Positions 22,280 through 35,684 of a stretch of DNA of 64,000 nucleotides are shown one piece after another. A program made the position numbers and the translations under genes. The notes below the pieces were generated by a model, which did no database searches, was not told the origin of the DNA, and saw nothing but the letters and a program-made list of their open reading frames with translations. Source of the DNA: Torreya grandis (taxonomy: Eukaryota > Streptophyta > Pinopsida > Cupressales > Taxaceae); the NCBI GenBank assembly GCA_037957365.1, contig JARHVA010000251.1:503501-567500 (forward strand), read 5' to 3'. Position 1 is the stretch's first letter, and each line of letters opens with the position of its first letter.

Positions 22280-23615
22280 TTGAAATGTACTCTAAGCTAA
22301 TAACACCATCCTAAATGTTTTGATGAATGATCTGCATATGCACCTCAATGTGCTTGGTTTATTGATGCTCAACTGGGTTATGAGATATATGATTTGCTCT
22401 CTGGTTGTCATACCAAAGTATAGTGGGTGAATCCTATATGAAGCCAAAATTTGTTAACAACTAACAAAGCCAAAGAACCTACTGAATTGTTGTAGCTTAT
22501 ACCATGTACTTAGCCTCTATGAATGAAAGTGCAATAGCTTATTGCTTCTTACACAACCAAGTAATAAGTGAAAAACCAAGACAAAAAATGTATCCAAAAG
22601 AGGAATGCCTATCATCAAGAGAACATACCCAATCTGAATCACTATATCCAATCAATTAAGTAAAATTCCTAGTGAAGTGTACTCCAAAATGAGTAATTCC
22701 TTGCAGATATTTCAAAATCATCTTAGTAACCTACCAATGAATATCATGAGCGTCATGTGTAAACCTAGATATAATCCCAACTTCAAATGAAATGTTAGGG
22801 TGGCTATGGGTCAAATACATAAGACTCCCTACCATCTACCTATATAATGTAGAATGACAAAGTGGAGTAGTACAAGAGGTAGTGAGATTCACTCTAGACT
22901 AAAAAGGAGTATTCTTTGGCTTGTAATCAACTATGACAAAAAGCTAAATAAGATATATTGTTTAATTATACTAACTCAAATAGATCCCTGTATTTGACTA
23001 TGAAATCTATAAACCAAGGAAGAAGTGTAAAATACTAATATTTGTCATTTCAAACTATGTTGAAAGTGCCTATTGAATAGTTTGAATTTGAGATGAGAAG
23101 CTACTTATGAGAAGAGATCATCAACATACAAGACCATAGTGACAATGTCCTCCCTAATATGTTGACTATCACTATGGGATTAGAGTGGTAGTGAATAAAT
23201 ATAGTAGAGAGAATAAATGAATCCATATTCTCATACTAATCCTAAGGGGCTTTTTTGAGACCATAAAGAGACATCCTAAGTTGAAAAATAAGAGAAGAAT
23301 CATGAACAAACACAATAGGCTCTCCATATAGGTTTCTTCATACAAGTATCCATACAAGAAGGCACTCTTAACATCTATTTGATATACTCTCCAGCCCTGT
23401 GATGCATCAAGTGAAAGTATAAGGTACACATAATCTATCTTGATAATGGGTGAAAAAGACTCATAGTAATGAATACCTTTGACTTGTGATAATCTATTTG
23501 AAATAATACATGCCTTATACTTATTAATGGATCCATCAACTACATACTTGGTGTGGTAAATCCATTTACACCTAACCAAATTTATTCCCTTAGGAAAAGT
23601 GACCAAACCCAAGTT
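22280..23615 (-). pseudogene. C1 reverse transcriptase and RNase H
   Basis: A 146-residue open frame (23172-23612) has the copia RT start: LVRCKWIYHTKYVVDGSINK, YKACIISNRLSQVKGIHYYE, SFSPIIKIDYVYLILSL, WRVYQIDVKSAFLYGYL. Downstream, YVDD is intact at 23117-23128. The RNase H end is readable at 22560-22290: KKQ-stop-AIALSFIEAKYM, WYDNQRANHISHNPVEH and KHIEVHM. The YVDD box and the DVKSAFL Asp are preserved, but stops and shifts break the frame. Confidence 0.88.
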
Positions 23616-23879
23616 TGATTCTTCATCAATGAATAATAATAATAATTTGTCATTGCATCATCCCACTCCTATATACCATGAGCCTATAAAAAGACTTTGG
23701 ATCCCTAAAGAATGCCTAACATAAAAGTTTGGTACATGTAGAATGTGCACGATGATGCTAAGTAGGTGGAAGATCATGTATGAATGGGGTTGCCTCATCA
23801 ACTATAGTATGATCCCACCTAGACATAGTGGTAACATCAGTGTGAATAAGATCCTCATCCTCTCTGATCTCATCAGGAA

Positions 23880-24840
23880 TCTCCTAAACTAGTTCTTCGA
23901 GGAATGAATCTTTGAGAGGAGGTGAATCATGGAAAGAAGAAGTAAGAATGGAAGAAGATGAAGATTCACGAGATGTGAAACAGTCATCGAATTGTACATA
24001 TGTTTGAAAATGAATATCATGAGTATTAAAGTCTAAAAGATAATAAGGTCTCATGTCCTCACAATACCCTATAAAGACCAAAGGTTTGATATTCTTGTCC
24101 AATTATTTCCTTTTATTATTTGGTATAAATGCACAAACAAGGCTCCCAAAGACTAAAAAAAATGAGACATCAGGCTTGGATTCAGACCAAGCTTTCTCCA
24201 GAGTTATATGCTCAAGTTCTCAATATGGTGTGTGGCTATAAGTCTAGTTTACAAAATTAACTATCTCTTGAAATAGATAGGAGGTAAATCTTGTGAATAC
24301 ATCATGCAAGTAGCCATCTCCTTCAAATTTTGGTTATTTCTCTCACTAAGACATTCTACTATGGATTATGTGTAATAGAATGTAGGCAAAATAATACCAT
24401 AGGGTGCTAAAAAATTAGTGAACTCTCAATTGAAATAGTCCCCCATTATTTGTACAACTTGATGAAAACTGATGAGTATTTCTCAACCAAAGCCTTAAAT
24501 AATTTGAAGTTAACAAATACATCACTCTTCTACTTAAGGATATAAACCCAAGTACACCTCGATAAATTATCAATGAAGGTAAGTGAATACTTAGCTCCAT
24601 TGAAAGGAGCAAGAAATACCATAAAATAATTGTACACAAGCTCAAGTGGTGAAGAATCTCTCATGGGCATACCCTTAAAAAATGGATCCTGATGTTGTTT
24701 ACCTAATGCATAACTGGGGTAGACTCCATCAAGACATGAAACTATAGGAAGACCCTTAACCATGCTATGAGTATTCAAATCCTTACTTTTTTTGTAATTT
24801 AGGTGTCCAAATCTCTCATGCCAAAGTCAACTCTAAAAAT
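23880..24840 (-). pseudogene. C1 integrase
   Basis: The pre-integrase HHCC region reads LWHERFGHLNYKKSK.. and VSCLDGVYPSYALGKQ, in which both zinc Cys are Tyr (G-to-A). The core start is SSPLELVYNYFMVFLAPFNG and KYSLTFIDNLSRCTWVYILK (24530-24778), with the first catalytic Asp not visible. The C-terminal part, KPLVFIGYCEDMRPYYLLDF..., is in the open frame 23884-24102. Confidence 0.82.
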
Positions 24841-25099
24841 ATGCATGAGAAACTAAACACATTCATAGAGGAGTATCATCAAAACCTTCAAAATAGTAAA
24901 TTTGAGAACTATGATCAACAACACCCTATTCAATGAATGTGTGTGGATCTAACAAAGCTCTAACTTTAGCACCTTATGGTGTGAAAGTCACTATCTTTCC
25001 TTAACCAAAATGAAAAATATGATAAAGTAAAATTAGATTGGTGGTAATGTCTTAAACATATAATGCATCATTGATGCATCCACCATCTAGCTATATGTC

Positions 25100-26166
25100 A
25101 CCCTTCCCCTTAATAAAAATGAAGGAATAATCTCCAACCAAAATGTTATGAGTTGAACTTAGAATAAGAGATATAAAAGACTCCTTAGAAGAATTCATAT
25201 GGTTTGAAGCACCAAATCAAGAACCCAACTATCTATAATAGGTGACTATGATCTCCCAATAACCTTAAGTGTTTTCCCATGCTCATGATATGGAGAAAGA
25301 GAAGAGATAGAAATCTTGCATTTTATAATGACATCCTCTAGGGCATGAATTCTCTTGAAACACCTAGACTCTTCATGGCTAGTCCTCTCATAATAGGAGC
25401 AAGATAAGTTATACTTATTCTTGGATTTGAAAGATGGTTTGGGTTTAGATGTATAAGTATTTGTGGGTTTAGGTGAATTTTGAGGTAAAGGAGGAGTGTT
25501 TTTCTTCTTACCCTTATATTTTCCCTTAGTCTTAAGATGTGAGGCCATTAATGTTTTTTGAGACATGGAAGACTCAAGGTGAGACAATTTGTATTCCTCC
25601 ATAGTGAGTCTCTCACAAAACAACTCAAGATTTGTCATTTTGAATGTGGTACCTAAGGCATCCATACTAGAGAAAAAGGTAGATGCAAAGATTTAGAATG
25701 GGACACTCAACTTAAAAAATATTAAGTATACACTCATCATCATTTTTATCTCAACCACTCCCCTTTAACCATGTTAACAATTTTTTGAATTTAGTGACTT
25801 AGTCTATAATAGAATCAAAATCATCTAGATTAAGTGAAGTAAGTTACACTTCAAGTTGCATCACTATCAAGTGGTTACCTTCCAAAATAACCCTTTTAAC
25901 TTAGTCCACATTTTAAATGGAGTATCACACCCATCAAAATGAAATAAAATACTATCACTCACATAACTCCAAATTAAGCCCATACATTCTTCAAACTTAC
26001 ATTGTTGCTGATTTTTTTAAAATTTTCTTGTAAATTGTGGTTATGTTTCATTCATTAAGGACCATAATCCTTTGTGCTTAATGATTATATCTATTCTAGG
26101 TCTCTATGTGTGGTATTTATTTGTAGTAAAAGGCTCACAATTATCAATGTTATAAGTATATGCCAT
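25100..26166 (-). pseudogene. C1 gag and protease remnant
   Basis: Gag probably starts at the ATG 26164-26166 (MAYTYNIDNCEPFTTNKYHT). The 139-residue open frame 25246-25665 covers its C-terminus: NLELFCERLTMEEYKLSHLE, a Lys-rich linker and a zinc knuckle CSYYERTSHEESRC, a CX2CX4HX4C box whose second Cys is now Tyr. After about 25230 a WVLDLVL segment stands where the protease DSGA motif belongs, so the protease site is lost. About 1.6 kb of leader separates gag from the primer site. Confidence 0.82.
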
Positions 26167-27780
26167 TTCAACCAATCACTAAGAGCATAAAGAATGCAAA
26201 TGGTGCACAAAAATTGGCACTGAGACAACCCCCCAAAAGATTGTATTATAGGACCCCTCCAATTTGGCACTTTATAAAATTAGAGATTTTTAAAATTTTA
26301 TCACATCATTGGAAGGCTAATTAAAAAACATGTACTTTTTAAAACAACAAAACTTAAATCTAAGTTATTGTTTAATAAGTTATAAGCATTTTGATTTCCC
26401 ATTAAAATGGGTCAAAATAATTACAAAAAATATGATTTGATTTTAGTGACCAAAATGAAAAATAACATAGACATCTAATCACTCGTTGGAATCAAAATTT
26501 CGACATAGACTTAGAAAAGCTAATGAAAGTAAAAAATAATCTTGATAGTAACCTTGGTATGTGTGCAAATGAGTTTGACTTCCTCTTTAAAGAAAAATAT
26601 AGCGTACTAAAAATAAAAATTTCCATCTATGTTTGAGAGGAAAAAATAATGAATTATTTTTGTATGTGTTGAGAAAGCTTGGTTATATGTTGGAAGAAGA
26701 TAGGTTTAATACTTGAACACTTAGATTCAAGGAAAATTCCAACATAGTGGTCAAAAAGGGCATGCTTGACTCAGTCCAACATAGTAGTCTGATGGAGAGT
26801 TTTAATGGCACCTTATTTCCTCCTTGTAGCAACCTTCTAAACTCCAACACCACCATCTAAAGTATAGATACAAATGTAGAGTTTTAGTTAGACTTGGGGT
26901 ACCAAAATTCTCCACAAGGCAAAAAAACATCATCTTACTTCTACACACCTCTCTTTTTACCTTCTCTTTAATGCAATAGATCATAATTCCTTCTAATGCA
27001 ACAACAAAGACTACTTCCCCCCGCACAATCCTCTCCAATGTAGTTCCACCTAGGTAGAAGGAAAATGCCTTAGGTAAGGATGATGATGCCAAGTCTATAT
27101 CTCTTTATAGGTAGTAGATATGGAAAATTTTCAATGCCACATACCAAAAGTGTAGATCTGAATGAAATACCACAACATATATAAGAGAAAAAAGGAATAA
27201 TAAACAAAAACCAATGCTTTATTTAAAGAGATTTATAATTAAAAAAAGGATTCCAAAGTATATATTTTAATGCAACACTCCTTAAGTTGTAAGTCCTCTC
27301 TTTCCAATGCCTATCTATAGATCACAAACAAGAATGCTACTTGCTGGAAGAAGACGCTTAGCAGATTGCCTTTGGTCTTTTCTCCAATAATTTTATCTAC
27401 CAAGCTGAAAACAACATATCCAAAGTAGATTTATCCAAAAAAACTTTTAGATCTAAAATCTAGAATAAGTGTATATTTCTAAAAAAAAATTAGAATCACC
27501 TCAAATATATCTTCAATGCCTTACTACAAAGAAGGCTTGCATATCATTCAAATACCAATGTAGTTTTGAAATAATCTAAGGAATCTTAGCATAAAAAATA
27601 CATCAAAACTATTTCTCTTGATTTATAAGCTTAAGACATGCAATAAAATATACCTTAGAATAAAAGAAAGGTGTTAATCTCAGATTTAAATCTAAACATT
27701 AAAAAAAATCAAGGAGACAAGTCTAATGCCTAGCCTCTCTCAAATCTAATATGTATGTTAATGGATGGTTGAAACTCTAA

Positions 27781-27794
27781 AGGCTCTAATATCA
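27781..27794 (-). promoter_or_regulatory. C1 primer binding site (initiator Met tRNA type)
   Basis: On the minus strand tgatattagagcct follows the 5' LTR without a gap. The copia consensus is TGGTATCAGAGC; the two differences are G-to-A and C-to-T. Confidence 0.88.
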
Positions 27795-28089
27795 TGTTAG
27801 GAATGGTAAAAACATTCCATGAGGCCAAGATCTGAAGATTCCACAATATTAACAACATAATTAGCTATAGACAAATAGAATGCAACACAAATTAAAACCA
27901 AATGCTTATTCATAATATGAGAATAAGAGATTCTAGTAAAAAGGTAAGCACTTACTTATATAGGCAAGCCCAAAGTCTAATCTAGCTATCCTAACCAATG
28001 TGGGATAAAACAAAACCCACTAAAATATGAAATATCTAGTTAAGACACTAGAAAACATGAGTAAACACATGAATATACCTACTCTAACA
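27795..28089 (-). repeat. C1 5' LTR
   Basis: 295 bp partner of the LTR at 21735-22029; tgttaggaatgg start, actctaaca end on the plus strand. The flanking cataa (28090-28094) is the right copy of the target duplication. Confidence 0.95.
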
Positions 28090-28094
28090 CATAA

Positions 28095-29960
28095 TTCTTT
28101 GATAATTACAATAACCATTCCAAGGCTTGTCCAACTAAACTTTTTTGAAAGAGAAGAAGAAAGTGTATGTCACTATAGGCCACTAAATAGCAAGCAACAA
28201 ATAATTATTTCAAATGCTCTTGAGGGTTGCCTTTGTTTTTATATTTGTTAAATTTAGGTGGCTCATAACTTGGAAGAAATGGTATTTGTAGACACTCCAT
28301 GTTGAATGGATAAGAGAATATGTCATCTAGTATGAATTTCTTTATTTGTTTTTTGATATGTATAGCTTGAATTGCATCCTTCATCTGTTGTAACTATTGG
28401 GTAAGTAAATTAGATGGATTGGCTTATTATTGTTGAGGTTGTGTGGTCAAACATGGATTACCCTTACTAGGATATATATTATAGAATGTTAGTTAAATTG
28501 TTTGGATGACTAGGTATGCATATCCATGCTTTGGGATTATACTTTAGATATGGAATACACTGATGTTGAATCACATTTTGGTTTGGATTGGATACATAAC
28601 CCTAATTAACTAACTATGGGTGTAGTAATGATATTTGTCTCTATAGAATGTGTTGGTATTGTTAAGTTTGGGATGGAACTTGTTGCCCTTTTTTAAAACC
28701 CTATTGAATACAGGGAACACATTATTGACTAGATCCTTGTTGTTTGAGGTGTTGATAGTTATATCCTTATTATACATTCAATACTTATTGGGTGAAAGGA
28801 AATTATTACATAGCACTTGGTACCTATTATACGTAAGAACCTTGTTGTGGGTTAAACACGTATTATTGGATCAACACTTGGTGTTGAATAAGCATGTATT
28901 GTTGGTTAGGAAATTGGTGTTATTGATCAATTAGTACTTTGTGACCAATAAGAACACATTGATTAGGTAATTTTTATGATTGATAAGGTTTATTGGTTTT
29001 TTCTTATTGTGCCATTATCACATGTTGAGGTGGCATGGTGTTCTACACTTATTGCAGTGGTAAGTTGATTAATTATTGGATTATCATCCCTTATTATACA
29101 CTCAAAGAATCAAATGTTTGAGGAGTGGAGGTTGCTTTTTGATTTTGGTAAATAGGCATACCTATCCCTTATTGTTTCAATCTACTCATGGCATTATTTA
29201 TAGGAATTTTTTGTGTATTGCTCGATGGTAAAATAGACCCACTTTGGTTTAAATTAGAAGGTACTTGCATGTTATCTTAAATGTTTTGAGTGAGGTCTTC
29301 CATTTGAGTAGAAATCATTTTTGTTGAAATATGGACATTATACATATCACCAACCAACATGTTTTGGCTAAATGGTTCTACATTTTATCTTTTGTATCCC
29401 AAAGCATTTATTTGTTGGCCTGTTCATGGAGATATCTAAATAAATTATGTGTTAGAAATAACCCTTGTATTGAGATTTTGAGCTAGGTTGAGATAGTTTT
29501 GATATGCTTGTTGTACCTATTCCATTTGGTTATCCATAGGGTCTTTCCATTTTTCAAACATATTTTAGTCTTGATGTGGCATTTGGACTAAAACTTGAGT
29601 ATAGCTAGTTAATACTTGTTATAATGGTTGAATACAAGGTGAATTATTGGGATTTATAACCAAAGTACTTACACTTTCATTTGGGAATTCTATTGAAAAC
29701 TTAGATCTTAATTCGACAACTCTAACAATAACTTCATCTTTATTCTCTAACAAATGACTTTTAAACAAGTATGGATCATAGCTTGTCTATGTTGGCATCG
29801 TAACATAGTAGGGCTCTTATTGTTGGATTTGTGCAATGTTAGACATCATTTGAGAAAGTTATTTTGTCATTTCCTCAATAACTTGGCCTAGATAAGCAGG
29901 TATAGTCCAAAAAATGTGTTAAAGGTTCATGCCTTTGTTCAGTGTATGGAATGTTACAAG
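28095..29960 (-). pseudogene. G3 gag, N-terminal part
   Basis: The left end of this block is a clear capsid segment on the minus strand: FSYPFNMECLQIPFLPSYEP, PKFNKYKNKGNPQEHLK, VGQALEWLL and LSKNY at the C1 junction. Upstream (28400-29900) is a very Gln/Asn/Tyr-rich tract in which many Gln codons have become TAA or TAG, a low-complexity N-terminus typical of some gag proteins. No start codon can be chosen with confidence. Confidence 0.7.
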
Positions 29961-30139
29961 ATGGATAGGGATCCATTACATAGGCTATATCATCATATGA
30001 CTCTTGAACAAAAAGGTAATTGGTCTAAAATTTTCCATAGCTTTGATTATACATGGTCCCAATACACATGTAATGAGGCATGTTTAAATCCATGGATAGG
30101 TCATGTTAAAAACAAATGGTCTAAAGGTAACAAATAAAT

Positions 30140-33100
30140 GAGGTGTAAAAATAAATAATATTTAGCTCTGTAAAAGAGGCACGAAGGGTAACATAACTAA
30201 AATTGACAAAATAAGAACAAAACAAATGAAAAAATAGTCTAACAAAATGATACTAATTTACCCAAAGGCTATTATAATCAATTCCAAAAGTAACATAAAG
30301 GCTCAAAGATCATTTATGTATAAATTACTAGTTTTATAGAAGGTGGTTATAATCAGTGATGAAATTATCTAGACAAAGTAAAACACTTATGAACTAGGAT
30401 CAAAGGATATCAACAATTTTTACAAATGTGGTTATAATCATTCTAATGTGAAAAACAAGGATAGAATTAGAAATAAAGAAATCAAACAAGAACTTGAAAA
30501 AAAACTAAACTAAGGCAATTGGCTTAGTCAAACTCAATAATTTTCTCACTAAGACTCGATATTTGATTCACATGAGAGTATTGGAATAATGAAACTAGGA
30601 CGCTCAAAATTTGACACAAAAAACTTTAAAACAAGGCATGTGGAAATAAATTGTCTCAAAATACTCTCAAACAAGGCAAAAGACAAATAAAAATCACTAG
30701 GTCAAGGTAAAGGGGTCTTTCAGATCAAATTAGAAATTAACCCAAGTAACACAATCCAAAAAAAAAAAGGTATACAACATAATCCAAAATTAGATGAGGC
30801 TTTGGCATAAACCTGATTAGCTTAGGATTTTCACTTCAAAAGGTCAAGTTTTAGATTTAATATGAAAAGTATCTAATGTTATTAGGTAAAATAACTAGAC
30901 CAAAATGGATATCGTAATCGCACATTTGAAATAAAATAGGTATAAAAATAGTTTGGAACTTAGTTTCAAATATGATAAGAGATTTAGAATGATTTATGAA
31001 ACATAGCAGTGCTCCTTCAAAAAAATGACATGACAAATGGTATTAGACTCAAAAATCCAAGGCAAATGTTTAAGACAAAATGGGCAATGTAATGATGCCC
31101 TGTTTAAACAAGTGACACATAAATGGTTTTGAAACAACACTCTATGGAAAAATGTGTGAGGTAAAATGGATAGAGTAACATCTCTTAGGCTAAATTGGTG
31201 TGAAAATAATATACTATTTTGGACATGTTTTGATGCAACAATATAAACAAATAGTTTTAATCTAAAAACACACATGTAAATGAAAGAAAACAAAATTAAC
31301 ACTAATGGCTTGTCCTATATCTAAAATTTATATGGGTATGTGTAGATTTGACCAAAGTTTCCACCAATATACCAATGCTTGTGATAATTAAGTGTTAATC
31401 AAAAAATTAAGGTATAGGTTTAGGTAAAGTATTTATTCCCCCTCTATCTCTTAAGCAATGATACATGACATGAACTTAGAGTGAGGAACACTCAACATTT
31501 GGAAATAAATTATGTGGCAAGTGAGTTTTTGACTAAAATATATAAATATCGAATGCACTAAATAGTTCAAAGTGTGGATAACACAAGGATGAAATCACAT
31601 CAATTGTGTCCAAACTATATATCTTATTATGCAATGGTTTAATATTTTGCATAAAAAAATCATACATGTAATTCTTAATGAATTCCAATGTCTAGTTTTT
31701 ACATGGCTTGATTACCCATTGGGATGGTTAGGCTAATCACTCACCACTATCCCATCTAATAGTTTGACCAATTTGTATACTACATCATGGAGTGGGTTTG
31801 GTATGATGCTAGGAGATGAAACCCCATGTCAATGTACCCCTAGAAAAATTGTGAAGGAAAAATTAGCTTCTATCCATAATCTAAATGCAAGAAAAAAAAT
31901 TGGAAAGACTTTAAAGGTCATTTTTGGGTCACCCAAATCACTCAAATCTTAGGGAGAGTATAAACAACATTATTTCCAACAAAACTTTACAAATAATGGT
32001 AATAAAATAATCACTTTTCATCACCTGGGTTCCATAAAAGGGATGGGGGAGAGCATACATGTAATGGTTTCTAATTTTCCAAAAAATAAGGAAATTAGTT
32101 TAATGAACATTGAAATTTAATTAATAATAAAAAATAAACATAAAGTGAAAAATATTTTAATATCTCTAACTAAAATCCGTGTTCTTTTTAATAGCACTAA
32201 ATCCAAGTGTGGTTGAAGTTTTGTCCCCTTGACCTTGTTTTCACTTGTAAAAACATTGAAAGAAACTAAAATACAAACATGAATAAGTGTATTTTAAGCA
32301 CCAAAATAAATGTATGTGATATTTTAACAATGATTAAAAATCTCTATCTCCACCTTAGGTATTAAAAAATGTTAGGGGGTTTTATTTCCTCAAAGACAAA
32401 AAGCAAGAGAGTAAACAATAATACATTTCGATCTCTTGGGTTTTGGAAAACATATAGTGAAGATACCATTTAGCTGGTGAATTTGATAATATTTTGAAAA
32501 TATAAACATAATGATAAACTTTGGTGAAGCTTCCATTTATCATGGTGAATATTTCTTTTAGGTCAGGTGAAGCTTCTAAAATAAGTTGTAAAATACTAAA
32601 ATAGAGAGTAAGTTTACTTGGAAAAGTTGTCATTCAATAGGAGCAAAGTCACCGAATATGTAGAGTTAAGTTGTTATTTAATAGGTCAAATCTGGCATTA
32701 CAAAGTCATCATTTCTACACAAAAAAAGATTGAAAAAAAGCATGGAAATGGTTAAGCCTTTATTACATAGGGAGAAGTTGTCATTTACTCAAAAAATAGA
32801 ATTATTTAAATGTCAAGGCTAAGACACTAAACTTGAAGAATTAAATACATTTGTTAGTAAAACTAAGGTTAGCATATCATTCTCCTTAGCCATATATGAT
32901 ATGTGGTCCCATTGGGCATGCCATTATGTACCTTAGATGTTATAAGAGTTAATCATATGTATATTAGTCCCTTGTTGGTCCAAATAACAAAAATAAAGCA
33001 TAATAATACACTAGGACTAAACACTCCTGCCTAAGAACTAGGGAAAACATAACATAATAAGCAAGATCAAAAAATAGAAATAAAGACTACACATTTCTTA

Positions 33101-34020
33101 CCTCTTTTATTGAATTTGATTCTTACTTATTGGAATTAGAATTTTCATGATCAGCCTATGATAATTTTAATCTTCTAACAATGTTCTTCCATGGTGGTAG
33201 CATCTCTCCAATATTCACTTGTCACTTGGTGTGAAGCTTGGCATAAATTAGGCATTATAACACTACTCTCAAATGATTCAAGAAGGTATTCCATTAGGAT
33301 AACCTTACACACAAAATCTTGTTGGAATTTGGTGTGGGAACTTGTATTTATATCTCCAATAACTAACTCTAACCCTAGGGAGGTTAGGTTCTAACTTGGG
33401 TTGAGTCTAAATTAACCTTGGTTGAGTCAGTATAACACTAGGTTGGGTCAAATCACTCATGAAATTTTGATACCTTAGTTTCAAATATTTATGAGGCATG
33501 AAAACTCATTTTAGATATTTTTGAGGTGTGACTCATATTTTTGGGATATTCAAGAAATAATAAATCACTCTATTATCTACTTTGACCTTTTGACTTCATA
33601 TTTGGCTAAACTTTTCTCTTTTGGTAAATGAAATTCACCAATTTGATTTGAAATATTTGTTTAGGTATGTTAATTAGGATTTTTAATGTAATTAATCTTG
33701 CATAGTTATTTTTGGATTTTGTTAATTTTTTTAAATGTTTTCAATTAATACCTTGATAGGCCAAACATGCTAAATTACTAGGTTATAATTTGACTAGGGT
33801 TAAAACTGAATTATATTTTTAGTGCATATAGGGTAATATGCTAAATAACCTAACATCATCACATTTCTAGGAAATTAAATCCCCTATATAGACAAATTTA
33901 TAAAATTTAGATGATTTATAGGATTAAAATGTGTCATTTGCTATAAATTGAACTAAATCCCAGTTTATGCACAAAAGTGGATAAAAATAAGTGTCTAAAG
34001 TGTTAAATTTATATTTCAAG
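30140..34020. other. Non-coding flank of G3, no gene seen
   Basis: Probably begins with the G3 5' leader and LTR. Three relatives of the ggtggttataatca motif occur (30267, 30342, 30427), matching the motif on the other side of G3. At 33395-33460 a ggttgagtc-like motif occurs three times. The open frames here are short, with no known motif. No LTR pair could be closed. Confidence 0.4.
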
Positions 34021-34023
34021 CTT

Positions 34024-34250
34024 AAAAACCAATCACAAGCTTCTTCTTATAATGTATAAGGAAATAATCTACAAGACATATCTTCAAATTTCACATTCAA
34101 ACCATTCATAGTAGATTTGAAAGTAATAAGATGTTCTTCAATAGTTCTTTTCTAATTTTTTTCAAAACTAGGAAGAAAAATAAATTGATCATATGATAAA
34201 TCATGTTGATTACTTGCGATGTTTATGGATGATTCACTAAGACAAGACAT
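34024..34250 (-). pseudogene. G5: isolated Ty3 gag capsid fragment
   Basis: The minus strand reads MSCLSESSINIASNQHDLSY, then FEKN, a stop, KRTIEEHLITFKSTMNGLNV, KFEDMSCRLFPYTL, a stop, EEACDWFL. The HL..F...M..........LF..SL...A..WF pattern is the retrotransposon gag domain. Only about 75 codons are readable, and no other domain of the same element is seen nearby. Confidence 0.7.
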
Positions 34251-34259
34251 AATTTTTTT

Positions 34260-35600
34260 TTATTTTCTAATTTTTTTAATTTTAACAAGCAATTGAAATA
34301 AAATGATGCATTGAATGAAAATTGATTATAAGGGCCCTCCTTTTAGCACTAAATTTATTTCAATGCAGGTTTTTAGAAAACCATAGTTAATGGGTTTTCA
34401 CATTCTCATTTTAGGATCAGTGATTCATCACTCCAAGGTATGAGTTATAGGTATGTGGTTTTAGATTAACCAAGTGGTGGAATAACAAAATGTGGCCTAC
34501 ATTTCATCAAGGTAAATTAACTCAAGTGATAAAATTAACATCCAAGAACATATATTTACAATGATGCTATATTAAAATAATACTATCTCATTAACAAATT
34601 AAAAAAGGTAAGAAGAGAAAGGTAGAAAAGAAGGCCTGTATACCAAATAAGATTAAATCTTTCTAAGTTAACTTTTGAACTATGGGTTGGACAAGTAATT
34701 ATAAATATTTTTTTACTAAATTTTTTTATAAGTACACCAAAAATAAAGCACAGTTAGGAGTCCAAGGAAACAATAACATAGTAAAATTAAGCATATATAA
34801 TTACATTTATAAGGGGGATTATGATTAATACACAAAATAAATTTAAATTAACAATAACACAATATGAATAACTATATTTAAAAGACAACTCATCCACAAT
34901 TAAGAGACTAAGATAACAAAATGATTTCACTTCTTATAAGATTCATATGTTTGGAGAAGAATCATATTTGCACATCAAGAATAACTATAGAATAGTTCAT
35001 AGAATATATTATTTATTTGAATATCCAAAATTCTCATCCTTTTTGGATTGAGAGGTTACAAGTACATATAATCTTGGGATGTGGATGCATCATCTCTCAA
35101 GCAAAGTCTAAAATTTCATGCCTAAAAATAGAACAATGTGTCAATTCTCATTCAAAACATGTATGTACAATGGTGTTTTCCAAGAATAAAAATTCAATGA
35201 CTAAAATATAATATATATACTAAAATTAGGAACTAATAGTCACAACAAATTTGAATCATAAAAATAGATATGTATTAAATGGGGTGTTGATGTGGCACTG
35301 CTAGAAGAATAAAATGATGGGGTGATAGTTATAAAAACTAAAATAGATGAGATTCTTGTAGTAACTTAGTTATAACTAGAAGAAACACTATCAATGTAGA
35401 TACATCATAAGTTATAGCCAATGTGAGTATCATAAGTGGTACATATACTAGCCTTAAGAATTGGATATATTAATTTCCCAATTCATTATAATTACTGGTA
35501 ATAATGGATTTTAATCCATCCCCTATCTATTATTTCTATTTGAATTTTTTAATTCCAATTTGCATAAATTTTATTATCATGTGGATTATTTTACTACCTC
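34260..35600. other. AT-rich non-coding DNA
   Basis: Nothing recognisable beyond A/T runs; the open frame at 35017-35211 has no known motif. Confidence 0.45.
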
Positions 35601-35684
35601 CTAAATACCTAGTCATCATAATCTGACATGTCTCTTTTATATACTTTTAGGCTTGGCATTCATGTCTTTTTTATCTACTTATGT

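Larger units (their letters stand above)
21735..28089 (-). mobile_element. C1: complete Ty1/copia retrotransposon (6355 bp) nested in G3
   Basis: It has two 295 bp LTRs with TGTTAG...TAACA ends, an initiator-Met primer site beside the right LTR, a polypurine tract beside the left LTR and a 5 bp target duplication with one C/T mismatch. Inside, on the minus strand, are gag with a zinc knuckle, protease remnant, integrase, RT with intact YVDD and RNase H, the Ty1/copia order. There are many stops. The right LTR is the 5' LTR. It is inserted in the gag of G3, so it is younger than G3. By eye the LTRs differ at about 38 of 295 positions, suggesting an old insertion. Confidence 0.95.
15960..29960 (-). 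mobile_element. G3: Ty3 element with dual RNase H, split by C1
   Basis: Reading the minus strand from about 29960, gag is interrupted by the Ty1 element C1 (21735-28089), then resumes and is followed by protease, RT, native RNase H, archaeal-type RNase H and integrase. Removing C1 and one target-site copy joins two halves of one gag sentence (LSKNY from the right, IPEFDDVLDKF from the left). Stops and frameshifts are frequent. The RT-RH-aRNH-INT order is that described for Tat-type plant elements. LTRs are not resolved. Confidence 0.82.

Noticed and set aside
26802..27092. 96-residue minus-strand open frame in C1 as an extra gene
   Set aside because: Lies in the long leader upstream of gag; no motif, and nothing to distinguish it from chance.
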